DNA from: Anaspis maculata
Taxonomy: Eukaryota; Arthropoda; Insecta; Coleoptera; Scraptiidae
NCBI GenBank assembly: GCA_949128115.1
Contig: OX421964.1
Coordinates: forward strand, 39,114,177-39,178,176
DNA: 64,000 nucleotides
Direction of reading: 5' to 3'
Shown here: piece after piece, positions 22,461-33,806 of the stretch
Numbering within the stretch: the first letter of the stretch is position 1
Layout: every line of letters starts with the position of its first letter
Notes under the pieces: model-generated
Seen by the model: only the letters and a program-made list of their open reading frames with translations
Database searches by the model: none
Told to the model about the DNA's origin: nothing
Translations under genes and position numbers: made by a program

Positions 22461-22797
22461 ATTTAATTAAATTTACTTAACAGTGTGTGTACCTACTAGT
22501 CTTTTCCTTTGAGTTGATGTTTAGATTGAATATTAAATAATATAATTTTTTTAAGTACCGTGTTTTATTCCGAAAGACTGTGGTATAAGCAAGATGCATG
22601 GAAGAAGTATTTTGGGGGAATAAGCCAGAGAAGTAATAAGGTTCTCACCCTGAAATAAACTGCTGGACAACGAAGTTGTCGGTGTCGGAAAAATGGTTCG
22701 AATTTGGAGACCAATATCTCCTGATTGCCGAATGCGATTTCCATTTTGCATTGATGTATGTTCTGTAGGTTGGTTGCTGCATTGTCATAATATGATC

Positions 22798-23230
22798 CTT
22801 CTTTATGTTTTTCGCAGTCTGTTAAAGTTCTGTAGCATAAAATAGCTCTGGATTTAACTTCGACAAAAAACCTTTTTGTACGTAACGTGCTGCCCGTTGA
22901 CCAGCTGTCAAAGACAAAAAGGTCTTTTGTTGATAATTCTTATGTGTTTAAACAAGAAATGATTGGAGCAGGTGGTGAAAAACCGTGACAGAGAGATACT
23001 AGCAGTAGAGTAGAGTAGAAATGAATTCTCAAGTGCCTCTCTGTCACGGTTTTTTTACCACTTGCTTCAATCATTTTTTGTTTAAACACATAAGAATTCT
23101 CAACAAAAGACCTTTTTGTCTTTGACAACTGGTCAACGGGCAGCACGTTAAAAAGGTTTCTTGTTGCAGTTAAATCCAGAGCTATTTTATGTAACAGAAT
23201 TTCAACAGGCTGCGAAAAACAAAGAATAAT
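22798..23230. mobile_element. ~430 bp foldback MITE
   Basis: The arms pair from CTTTATGTTTTTCGCAG (left) to CTGCGAAAAACAAAG (right). Matching inner blocks include AATAGCTCTGGATTTAA, AAGACAAAAAGGTCTTTTG and GAGAGGCACTTG-type sequence near the centre at about 23010. CCGTGACAGAGAG and its inverse lie close to the loop. No coding potential. Confidence 0.8.
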
Positions 23231-23345
23231 CAGATTGTATTGATGTATTTTGATAAGAACGGGTACTTGTGCGCATGTCAACTTTTTCGATCCAGTCGGC
23301 GTCTGAAATGCTGCACTTCATCAGCGATGTCGAGCTACACTAAAT

Positions 23346-24970
23346 TTAGTCCGGGGGCATAGGGTCAAAAAAAGCTTGGCCGTGTGCAACTTCATGAAGA
23401 TATATAGAGTTATGCCCTAATCGATTCTTGAGCGATCAAGGACCATGAAAAATTATGGTGGAATATTAACATCTGCTGCAGGCAAATATGGTGGAGGCGC
23501 CAAAATGGGCTTCATCTGGTAATGAAAAACTGTCTGTAGATCGTTTGTTTTTCAACGGATTTTAATATCTGGAATTCTCTTCTTATTTCGTACTTAAATT
23601 TACAAACGTCATTTAGGGAAACTGTCTAAATTGTTCTCATAAGATATGCTAAATTCCGGCCTTTTTTGAAGGTTATTCGATATTTCTGAAACTTGGCAGT
23701 ATTATAGATCTTGATGTGCTCTTTCCGAATTTCCACTTTTCCATTTTGTATCTTTGCCGTGTTGGCCGCCATATTGAAAAGATGGCGCCCAAAAAACTTA
23801 ATACGACCATTAATATCCAGAAAATCAATCATGGTAACGGTTGTTATGCAACTACAGGGTGAACTCTAAGGGAAAATTGACTTTGAAAAAGTATAGCTTG
23901 AGAACCGGAAGTCGCACATAGGTGATTCACATGTCAAATTTTGAAGAATTTATTGGACCTTCACTTTGATATGAATTCTAAAATTTAATGACGAATTTTC
24001 CGAAAATTTTCCGAAAACATGTTTTTTTGGGCACCATCTTTTCAAAATTATGGCCAGAACGGCAGAGATATGGAGTGGAAAAGTGGATATTCTCAATAAT
24101 AACCCCAAATTACATTATAATAATGAGTTTCGAATGTATCTGATACCTACCTTTCAAATGCTAAATTACCTTTATTTCTTTCTAGAGTCAGTTTGCCTTC
24201 ACAGTTCACCCTGTAATTGCACAATTAACATCACCATGATCGATTTTCTGATTTTTTATTATCCATGGTTAATAGCCAAGAGCTATTCATGGTTGATTTG
24301 CCTACTACATGACGGCCGTATCAATTTAACATGCTGATTGAATGCCAAAAGTTGATGCTTCCGGAAGTTCTGAAAGTCCTAACTCAAGAACCGTAAGGCG
24401 CACAAGAATGATTGATATGTCAAATTGTAGAGATTTGAATGGGCTTTCCTCCGCATATACACGTTTCAATCTTGAGTCAGTTGAATCCAAGATATTGAAA
24501 AAAAAAATGTTTTTTGGGCGCAATCTTTCCAATATGGCGGCCAAAACGGCAAAGATACGAAGTGGAAAAGTAGAAATATGGAAAGGGCACCTCAAGATCT
24601 ATAATACTGCCAGGTTTCAAGAATATCAGATAACCTTAAAAAAGGCCGGAATTTAGCATATCTTATAAAGACAATTTTGACAGTTTCCCAAAATAACGTT
24701 TGTAAATTTAGGTATGAAATAAAAAGAGAATTCTTTTGTCTAAAAAATGACATTCCAGGTGTTGAAATCCGTTGGAGAACAAACGAGCTACAGTCAGTTT
24801 CTTATTACCAGATGTAGCTCATTTTGGCGCCTCCACCATATTTGCCTGCAGTAGATGCCAATATTCCACCATAATTTTTCATGGTCCTTGATCCCCCAGG
24901 AATCGATTAAGATATAGCTCTATATATCTTCACAAAGCTACACACGGCACGACCTATGCCCCCATACTAA
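23346..24970. mobile_element. 1.6 kb foldback with a third internal partial copy
   Basis: The left arm (23346-23815) and the right arm (about 24500-24970) are inverse copies containing GGCGCCTCCACCATATTTGC and ATAATTTTTCATGGTCCTTG. The spacer contains a further partial copy in the same orientation as the right arm (about 23875-24100), preceded by an ACAGGGTG word at 23854 and followed by CACCCTGTA at 24207. The structure therefore combines inverted and direct repetition. No coding region. Confidence 0.75.
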
Positions 24971-25733
24971 TTGTTATTGTTATTATTGTTATTTTTATCA
25001 TTATTACGTCAAGATTCTTCTTGGCTCGGATCCCGATTTGGCATGAGGCCAAATTCCACCCAACGGAGTTGAAATTTTTCACAAAAAATCCTTTCATCGA
25101 GGACTAGATGCTGTGACAGACAGAAGGACGAACGGATGGGCAAAGCGAGGACATAAGCGCCTTTCCGTTTGGAGAAGTGCGTTAAGCAGTCCATTAGCTA
25201 AACTCCTCTCCCCTCTCCCCCCCTCCTCACGACGCCTAATACGGTATGTCGCGTTACGATGCATTTGCATCCAACATATTCGAGGATTTCATCCCCGCCA
25301 TTTTTTATTTCCCTCCAGTAACTCAAAGCCCTGAAGGGTGATTTTTGACGATTTTGGATAATGTTGTTTGTAGTAGGTAGCACTCAATTCTGAAGAGAAC
25401 ATCAAATTTTCAAACAAGGACTGCGTCCGCTGTGAACGTAGCCTAGACGCCAAACTACTCACGACGTCTGAAAGATGATATGGTAGAATGTTGTCTCGAG
25501 AAAAAATTCTTGTAAAATTTTGGTGATTCCTGTGATGTCCGCAGTCACCCTTGTATGTTGTACTGTCACTCCTTCACCCTTCCTCTGCCCATCATTTGAG
25601 AAACTTGAACTTTGGACAAAATGCAATCTTCGCAAAAAACCAGTCCATCTCTCCACCTCGCAGTGTGTTTAATAGGAAACCTTGTCCAGAGAATTGGTTT
25701 ACTTCGCAGCAATAATTAATTCTGATACATTAT

Positions 25734-26254
25734 TGTTACGAGCGGCGATTCCCGTGCATTCTGGTAAACACGCGATCTTTCTAGAGTCTTCAATCAAGTT
25801 GCAGTGTACAAATGTGGAGCTCTGGACATTTCTAGAGTATACGTGATGGCTTGACATTGAAATACATGGAGCTCCAGCGGTAGGTTAAGACACATCTGTC
25901 CGTTTTGGCGGAGGTGCCGTATTCACCGCACGTTGGTGATGGCCTGCGAAATGTGTAGGATTTTTCGGGAGTCGTCGCGAAATCGTATACCGGATCACTG
26001 TGGAATCTGCTGGAGAACGCATAGAGCATTCTAGATGAATTAGTCGGACCTATATAAGGCATCACTCGTCGGCTCACGGGCAGTTACTGAATTGGAAGCG
26101 AATGAGTGCGATAGAAGCGAAGTAGTACCTGAGATATTTCTAAGCGTAAAGAGTTGTTATTGTAATTGTATTTATTGTAGTACGCAATAATAAATAGTGT
26201 GTTATAAAACGATCGTCTCAATTATAAACGAACCCGTACGCGAAATACTTAACA
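25734..26254 (+). mobile_element. Probable solo LTR of an LTR retrotransposon
   Basis: The block starts TGTTACGAGCGGCGATTCCC and ends ACTTAACA, giving TGTTA...TAACA inverted ends. A TATATAAGG box lies at about 26050, and AATAAATAG follows at about 26189, the order expected for U3-R-U5. No internal retroviral genes flank it, so it would be a solo LTR. ATTAT occurs on both sides, though not flush with the right end, so the boundary and target duplication are uncertain. It is a repeat remnant with no protein. Confidence 0.55.
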
Positions 26255-26581
26255 TATCATTATAAAAAGTACCTATAAGACACATTATAATAGGTATTAT
26301 TATTGTTCCGTTGTTATCCTGGAAACTCTTTGAAACCTGCTTGGACGGTCTCGGCTATAACATATCAAGGTGACCGTGTCAAAAAAGGAGACCCGAAGCC
26401 GTATATTTCACAGTAACGATTCTACCACTATTCTCTCCCTTATGCAATTTTGAATCGATGTAGGTACGGAAGAATGCGATTTACTTACGTTAACTACTCC
26501 ATTTTTGTTCGCACTTGAACATCGCCCACTTTCCTCAATCGTCGCTATGGTAACCACTCTATTCTCGCTGTTCTTCTTTCG

Positions 26582-27042
26582 ACAATGGGGAACTATAGTG
26601 GCAAACGTCTGAAGTAGTGGCGCCCGTGTTCCATGCACCCCAGCTATCATCAGTGTCATTTTAAGCGTACATAACCTCAACTTTGTAATTGTCTTTTCAT
26701 TTGTCAGCACTCAGCATAGGAACCAGCGGTTTGCGTTACTTCGTGAGTTGAAAAGTAGAAACGCCGACAAGCCAAAAATCGCGGTAAAAAAACCGGTAGT
26801 GACGTGTTGTCTATCAGGCTGCAACAGTTCCAAAAGACCATACCTTTGCAGTTTACACCAGCTTTTTTTTTTATTCCATCTCAGTGGGGCTCGATCCCTC
26901 CCCGCCTCAACTCTTCTTTGAGCACTTTCCTTTTTCCGTACATTTGTTTGCATTTCTTTGAGGTTATGTACGTTAACTGTCAATATGGGTGCATGGAACA
27001 CGTCGCCCTCTTCAATCCGTTTTGCCTATAGTTCCCCATTGA
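26582..27042. repeat. ~460 bp inverted repeat
   Basis: AATGGGGAACTATAG at about 26585 and its inverse near 27040 bound arms of about 90-110 bases that also share GTGTTCCATGCACCC and GTACATAACCTCAA. The middle (about 26690-26950) is unpaired. It looks like a degraded foldback element. No protein is supported. Confidence 0.65.
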
Positions 27043-28485
27043 CGTTTCATTCACAAATGTCAACGTTTGACAGCTGCGTACGACATTGCTGATTGCAAGT
27101 TATTAGCTGCGTTCCTTTTATCATCTGAACTGAGAATTCTCACTTCAATTGCTAGGTGTGTCTCGGTCCCTCTCATGCGATTCTCGCTTTTTCTCTCTCT
27201 AACTGAGGTGAGATTATCTGAGATTTCGTGTAAAAGGAATGCAGCTATTGTCTGTGGTTATTGTACCTTTCAAAGTGTCATGCTGTAAAGAAGGAACCAG
27301 AATACTTGCCATATATTTCGGCTTTTGTGTCATGCACGACCAATAGGAAACTCTCGATGGGCTTCCACGTGCTCGACGTAGGCAACAGTGAAAAACGGCC
27401 CTGCTGTATTGTTGGTTGCCTAATATCACTTCTGTGTGAAAATGCCTGTGCACCACAAGCCACAAGGCGCAGTGCGTTATCGCCATTCAAAAAAAAATCA
27501 CCAATATGAATTTAAAAGCAAATAGAGAGATTACACGCGTCAACTACCTATTTTTTGTGACTTTCTTTTCTTACTTTCCATGCGTAGTTATCCTTCTTTT
27601 CATGCTCTTACGCTATTTTTTTCCTGCATTTCATTTCTTATTAATCAGCGCGTCAACTGCCTTTTTTGCGACTTTGTTCCCGTTTCATGTGATTTATTCC
27701 TTCTTTTCAATGGTTTTTTACGATTGCTGCGATTTTTAGGCTTGTTTCTTGTTTTACGACGAGTTCTTTTCAGTATAAGGGGGACAAGAGGGAAATGGCG
27801 AACAGGTGAAGAATTTTTATGCGGAGAGGGAGCAGCGCTCACAGTTTGAAATTTTATAATGTTATTTATCCATTCTTGATTTTTACAAAGGTTTCAAATA
27901 TTATGACAGGATTATTGAATATATTTTGACTCATAATATGTTCTCTTTAGCTTCTTCCCGCCCAACACCCCTATTTTGCTCCCCGGTTCCGTTGGTGTCT
28001 TTTGGTAGCGTATTGCCACAAAATTTTAGTCTTTTCTTTGTTATTGTCTTTTAGTAGTTCTCTTAGGATTTCTTGCGATATTTCGCCCTGTTTTTTGTTT
28101 CATGATGCGTTATTTTTAGCTTCCCCCCTCCCAACACCCCTAATTTGCTCCCAAGTCCCGTTGATGTTTTATCTTTCGTTTAGTACCATTTCCACTTTAT
28201 TCGGGGGGTTGCATATCTGCCCGGCGCTAAAAATACACTGTGTAGTTTCCTAATGTTCATAATTTCTTTCTTGAAAGTCTGTGGATCTTCCGCAAAATTT
28301 CCTTTGAAAAACCTTCTTGGTCACTGTTTGTAGTCGATTCCTACTTTTGGAATGATCAAAATCGAGGTCCCCTTCATGACACAGTCACCACATATCAAAA
28401 CTCCTCTCCGATCTTGTGTGAGCTTTGTGGCGATGTATTCAAAGAAGTGCTGCTTGCTGCTTCGCACGCCGCAGATTAAGGTTCA
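27043..28485. other. Unassigned AT-rich stretch with a two-copy direct repeat
   Basis: No gene is supported. A block around 27940-28015 (AACACCCCTATTTTGCTCCC) recurs about 163 bases later at 28102-28180 with the same neighbours (TAGCTTCC before it, CCGTTG after it). The open frames here are T-rich and low in complexity. Confidence 0.5.
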
Positions 28486-29091
28486 ATTCTTGGCTGATAG
28501 TCCGGTGGTTAAGCGTTCTAACTATGCATTTTGAGCTTAACAATGCGCTTTTGGGGTTTGATTGGGGTCCCTCAACTTTAATTTCAAGGGTTGGAGACAT
28601 CGGTGCACTCGATGCGGAGGGGGTCTGGGGGGCCCTTGAAAGTTGAAGGTGCGAGGCTTTCCACCAAATCACCATACCACCACGTAATTCCTACTGGGAG
28701 GCCATCAAACGACTCTAACCTGTACATTGACAACATTTGTTACCATGTCCAAATAGTTCTTCACACTGAAAAAAATTAATTCTTATGACAGATCGGAAAA
28801 AACAGTTTTTCTCAATTTTTCATCCCCACAACGAATAAACTGCCAAGTGTGGTGTCATTTTGGAGTAAACGGCATCCTCTGATCTTATTCACCGAGTCAA
28901 AATGTTTGTGAGACCACCGTGCAAAAAATGACACGCCAAGAAGTGAGCACTTTTGAGCACCTCATTTAACAGTAGTTTCTTGGCTGATACCAATCGATAT
29001 GATTGATAATTTTGTCATGGATCAATAACTTGAACCCTTTTGTAACAGTAATGCATGTGAATGAAACTCGACACGAGCGTGGAGGCCTGGA

Positions 29092-29713
29092 AAAAAAAAA
29101 TTTCTCCATCGGTCGAATTTATGTCACGCCTACTGAGCGTTAGTTTGTTGGGCTCCGGCAGGCAGCGTTTGGATAGCTTTGGAAGCAAAATTTCCATATC
29201 TATCTGAAAAGTTGAGCAGTTTAATTCTGGAAATCGATTTATGAATCATCAATGATTGTTTTGCCGGTCAGTACCCACATGGTGGTTAACTGCAGAGGTG
29301 ATGGCTAACGGCGGAGGGAATTCAACGTCCAAGATCTTATTCTCTGCCACTCTGACAGTCATATTCACGGTTGTTTTTATAAAATTATTTCTTCTTCAAA
29401 CATAAGAAAACTTCACGTACAAAATGATAACAACCTTGAAGGTTGGTAGAGGAAAAAAGAAAATAACACTTTAAAAGTTGAATGCCCTCCGTCGTCAGCC
29501 ATGATCCCTGCAGTTAATCCCCATGGGGGTACCTAGTGACTGTCAAAATAATCTTTGATGATTCTCAAATCAGTTTCCAGAATTATGCCACTCAGCTGCA
29601 AGGACAGATATGAAAATTTTGTCTCCAAACCTATTCAAACGCTGCCTGCCTGAGCCCAACAAATTAACGCTTAGTAGGCGTAAAATAAATTCGACCGCTG
29701 GAGAAAAAATCTG
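29092..29713. mobile_element. ~620 bp hairpin nested in the 28.5-32.1 kb foldback
   Basis: The arms share GGTCGAATTTAT, TTTGTTGGGCTC and ATCAATGATT-like blocks with a GGATAGCTTTGG region, and meet near 29390. The hairpin starts at the inner edge of the larger left arm and appears independent of it. No coding sequence. Confidence 0.75.
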
Positions 29714-31338
29714 TTGTGGGGCGACACAAAACTTTCCCGGCGGTATTCAGGGACGTCAGTAATGAGTTTGATTTAGGCGTCCCTTCGGGGAAGTTGGATT
29801 TAATTGAAAAGTTGATTGAAAAAGTTGTAGTAAGTTGTGCGTTATGCGATCATTCTGCATCCATTGTTGAGCCTACAAAATAAGTGACAGGTTCTTAGGT
29901 TTCCATAGTGATAAAATACTTCGAAAGGTAGAACTAGGAAGACAATTGTTGCGAATTTGGAGAATGCAATGCTGCATCCAGACAAGCCCAGACCCAATGT
30001 GTCCCTTGAGGACTCCCGATCGAAATCATCTATCCAAAAACTAATCAGGTCATTCCAGGCTGACCTTATGTTTTCGTACCTGATTTCGATTTGATTGGAG
30101 CTACAGGTAGTTAACTGTTGTGATATCTCAAGAATGCAATGCTAGTTCCACACAAAGGGGTTTACGCAGCCCCAAACAACACCTGAAGACACAATTAATC
30201 GGGGCGCACTGTTGCCTTCAATGATGCAACCTAAATTATTGTTTGAAAAATAGCCGGTGAAAATCAGTCGCGGATTGAAAACCTGGGGCAGAGTTCTAAT
30301 TGAGTGCAATTCAGGGCCCCCAAGTGGTGACCTCTGAAATGAGACTTCGAGCCCATCAAGAAGTTAGGTCCGAACCACACCTGAAGGCACGATAGTTCTG
30401 AAAACTAAAAAAAGGGGGGGCTCAGTGGGGCTTCAAGAGACACCCGTAGACACCAGGAGCCTAGAGGGCTTCAACGAACCCAAGAAGACACAAGGCCGCA
30501 GTTTTGGCCTGAAACGGCAAAATCTGATAGACACAGATGGGGGCCCCATCAGGGCCTTGAACAGCAGACACCATGGGGATGGGGCCCTGGTACCGAATCA
30601 AATAAGGGAACTGCACACATTACAGTTTGTACATATACGTCAATGGAATGAGCATACTGGAGTTGCTAAAACTACAGAAAACACAAGGGGGTTTACGGAG
30701 CCCCAAACAACACAAAGGATCGGTTCGCACTGTTGCCCCAAATAATGCAAAAAGATTCAAAAGAAAACACCGAGAACCTGCCGAGAACAGCGTTCATGTT
30801 GTCACTTTGACATTGATACGATTCGTAACAAAAACGTAGTTACCTACCGGTTTGGTTGCTATGTTGCTAAAAAAATTGAATAGGCCAAAAATCGAGGAAC
30901 AGGCAAGCCCGGCTGAATTCGGCCAGGCCAAACTTTGAAAATTCATAGCGCTTGTCCGGAAAACGGTGGGAAACTCCAACTTCAGCATTAGTTTGATTCT
31001 TTGGTAATGTTGCTTCCTGCCGGGTTTGGTTCACATCTGTTCTATAGATTTTGAATAATTAAATGGCAAAGTTCCAGACTTTGATATTTTTTATAATTTG
31101 ACAGACAACAGGTAGGAAAATACTTTTAACTGTTCTGAATACAGTTCTTCAAGGGCTTTCAAATGACATATCGCAAGTCAAGTTCCGTGAGATGTAGCTT
31201 CTGTCATTTGCGGATAGTGACACTTCTGTTTGACAGATGACAGCCAAAAACTAATCCGGTCATTCCAGGGCGAAACCATGTCTGCATATCAAATTTCAAA
31301 TCGATCGGATAAACGGTTCGGCAGTTATCGTGGAAGAT

Positions 31339-31388
31339 CACACACATACACACACACACACATACACACACACACACACATACACACC
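31339..31388 (+). repeat. (CA)n microsatellite
   Basis: An imperfect CA/TA-interrupted dinucleotide run follows TCGGCAGTTATCGTGGAAGA, a pattern common in 3' tails of insect non-LTR elements. CAATACTTTCCCTCCATG and GGGCCGGGAAAGTAAAA follow. Confidence 0.85.
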
Positions 31389-32404
31389 TACAGACAGACA
31401 TCATTCTGGAAATGGTCTTAATCGACTTGGGGGACCTCAAAATGGATATATCCGGTGAAATCTCAAAACTTTTTTTCTGCACGATTACAATACTTTCCCT
31501 CCATGTTGGTGGGGCCGGGAAAGTAAAAAAAAATCCAGGCCTCCACGCTCGTGTCGAGTTTCATTCACATGCATTACCGTTACAAAAGAGTTCAAGTTAT
31601 TGATCCATGACAAAATTATCAATCATATCGATTGGTATCAGCCAAGAAAATACCGTTAAATGAGGTGCTCAAAAATGCTTACTTCTTGGCGTGCCATTCT
31701 TTGCACGGTGGTCTCACAAACATTTTGACTCGGTGAATGTTTTCAGAGGATGCCGTTTATTCTAAAATGACACCAAACTTGGCAGTTTATTCGTTGTGGG
31801 GATGAAGAATTGAGAAAAACAGTTTTTTCCGATCTGTCATAAAAATTAATTTTTTTCAGTGTGAAGAACTGTTGGGACATGGTAACAAATGTTGTCAATG
31901 TGTAGGTTAGAGTCGTCTAATGACATCCAAGTAGGAATTACGTGGTGGTATGGTGATTTGGTGGGAAGCCTCGCACCTTCAACTTTCAAGGGCCCCCCAG
32001 ACCCCCTCCGCATCGAGTGCACCGATGTCTCCAACTCTTGAAATTAAGGTATGGGGATCCCCAATCGAACCCCAAAAGCGCATTGCTTAAGCTCAAAATG
32101 CATAGTTCGAGCTTTTTTTGGCGCTTAACCACCGGACTATGATCAAGAAACGCGAAAATTTTCAGAAGAAGTTTATTTTGATTGCCTATTTATTTACCTC
32201 CACAAATGGACTTTTTTTTTGGCGTAAATCCACATATTGTGTGGTGATGGTTCATTCATCTGATACAGATGGTGACTGCTCAAACTTTGATCAAGATCAA
32301 GATAAAATCTGGTCAATCAGAAAAATGCGTTTTAGAAACTCATGCCTGTTTGAACTTCTCAACTCATTTCATTCATATCAAATGACACTTTTTTTAATAG
32401 GTTG

Positions 32405-32410
32405 TTTATT
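32405..32410 (-). terminator. Polyadenylation signal of eIF3h
   Basis: AATAAA on the minus strand lies 37 bases beyond the eIF3h stop codon. It implies a very short 3' UTR. Confidence 0.6.
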
Positions 32411-32446
32411 TCAAAACGCGCTTACCTCATAATACATTTTTGCTAA

Positions 32447-33578
32447 TTAAGGATTTGTGTTGGCTTCTTTAGCATTCTGAAGAGCTTGCGTTATGTACAG
32501 CTTGGCCAGAGACTGCGAGCAAAGCTGAGAAATGGCCTGGCTGTACGTGTTGATTTGACCGGCAATGATCATCGGATTCAGCCTCGGCGGAACTGGGTGT
32601 GGGCGGAAGAGCTTGTTGATGTCCTCTTCGGGCAGAGGTGCCTCGTCTTTCGCAGCACGGGCGGCGTTCTCTTGCGCGCGCTTCTGTTGGTAGCGGTGCT
32701 TGTCCTGCTGCTGCCGGCTCACCAACTGCTGGTACCGGTTGAGCTTGATGGCTTCCTGGTTGAGCTCATCTACACGGTCCATGAGACATCTCAGCTGTCC
32801 TTCCAGAACCGATGCCGTGCCCAGATCCAAGAACTTGGAACCTTCCTCTTCAGGGACCATCTCGCATAGTTCCGACATCATGATGTTGGTCAGAGCGGAA
32901 TTTTTGATGACAAACGGAACTTCGGTGAAGAGATTCTCGTAGCCGACTTTGAGCTTGAGCAGGGCTTCGGGAGTGAATTCGCCTTCCTTGTACATTTCGA
33001 TGGCTTGAGGAGTCAAACGGTACGCCTTGAGGGTCAAGAAACCTCTTGAGGACTTTTGCGTGTCGTAAATGACGACAACTGATTCCTCGATGGACGTCTG
33101 GTAATGGAATTGTGACTCAAGCAAGGGTAAGCTGAGGAAATTTCCAACGTCGGCGCTTTGATACCAGCCAACGTGGAAGTGATCGACGTTGACGCGACGA
33201 AGGCGACGCATCATTGCCAGTTGGTATTCATCTTCGTCCATGGTTTCGTCATTTTGCTTCGGAAATGGGAAACAATTGGTGATTTCCAAACGGTTTTCTA
33301 CGACTAAACCGAGCAGAGCACCTTGTGCTATATCCATATTGGTGGTAGATTCTTCATGGCAATGCTTAACAATCTTCATTACGGCCTGGAAGTAAAGAAA
33401 AATGCATTAAAATGAGTCAAGCATGTGTTTTGAGGTTAGCAGAACGTATGGCACTGGTTGGCTTTGGGAAAATGTTCGAGAACAAAATGAAGATACTTAC
33501 CAAGCCATCGGCTTGAACAAAAGCGATTGTAGAATCATTTTCAGGCACACGCCTTGAAGCAGCACCGCGAGAAGCCAT
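32447..33578 (-). CDS. eIF3h: Eukaryotic translation initiation factor 3 subunit H
   Basis: eIF3h is a core subunit of the eIF3 complex, which binds the 40S ribosomal subunit during cytoplasmic translation initiation. The coding exons are complement(33501..33578) and complement(32447..33385), joined by a 115-base intron with GTAAGT donor and TTCCAG acceptor. The joined protein has 338 residues, the normal insect length. It starts [16 protein letters not shown]; an upstream TTG-initiated reading is not used. The N-terminal half is an MPN domain (from about residue 20: [16 protein letters not shown], then [16 protein letters not shown]). The metal-binding HxHP spacing of catalytic MPN+ proteins is absent, as expected for this subunit. 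The C-terminal part is helical and Gln/Arg-rich ([20 protein letters not shown]) and ends [12 protein letters not shown]. SelT starts 228 bases away in the opposite direction. Confidence 0.97.
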
Positions 33579-33806
33579 ATCAACAGTTTTTCTCTTTGGC
33601 AAAATTGAGAAAAACTGGCAGCGTCACACCTGACAGATGATGACAGACACACTGACAAGTGACAGCGCTTCTCGCCAACCGAAATCGCAAAAAGAACTAG
33701 AATTTGCAATGCGACCAACTGACAACAATTAAAAACACATTATCACTTGTCATCCAACATCCAAGATCCAAGCATAATCAGCTGATAAAAATTGAATAAA
33801 AATCAA
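33579..33806. promoter_or_regulatory. Bidirectional promoter region between eIF3h and SelT
   Basis: The two start codons are 228 bases apart on opposite strands, leaving room for one shared promoter and two short 5' UTRs. There is no TATA box at a suitable position. TGACAG / CTGTCA-type words are repeated (about 33630-33665 and 33717), and several CG-containing words lie in 33660-33715. Sharing is inferred from spacing only. Confidence 0.6.

Larger units (their letters stand above)
28486..32150. mobile_element. 3.7 kb foldback with ~600 bp arms
   Basis: The left arm (28486-29089) and right arm (31530-32150) are inverse copies. They share TAGTCCGGTGGTTAAGCG at the outer ends, a GGGGGTCTGGGGGGCCC block, AAACAGTTTTTCTCAA, and GAGCGTGGAGGCCTGG at the inner ends. 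Both arms keep a 62-codon frame, which I treat as chance. The spacer contains a separate nested hairpin (29092-29713), two similar GGTTTACG(C/G)AGCCCCAAAC blocks (about 30160 and 30690), and a LINE-like 3' tail with a (CA)n tract (about 31230-31390). The right end lies 255 bases from the eIF3h polyadenylation signal. Confidence 0.8.

Noticed and set aside
27506..27849. Hydrophobic Phe/Leu-rich frames resembling membrane proteins
   Set aside because: They reflect a T-rich low-complexity tract; two overlapping frames give the same impression, and no family motif is present.
28591..28779. A 62-codon frame starting METSVHSMRRG, found again in inverse at 31846-32034
   Set aside because: The two frames lie in matching positions of the two arms of one foldback, so similarity follows from the repeat. 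The differences are not biased towards silent changes, and there is no domain or signal.
30425..30745. A 106-codon plus-strand frame in the 28.5-32.1 kb foldback spacer
   Set aside because: It has no recognisable domain, contains internally repeated phrases shared with non-coding sequence at about 30160, and lacks splice or polyadenylation context.
33579..33602. An upstream start for eIF3h giving an extra PKRKTVD
   Set aside because: It would require a TTG start. The ATG at 33576-33578 gives the usual 338-residue protein.
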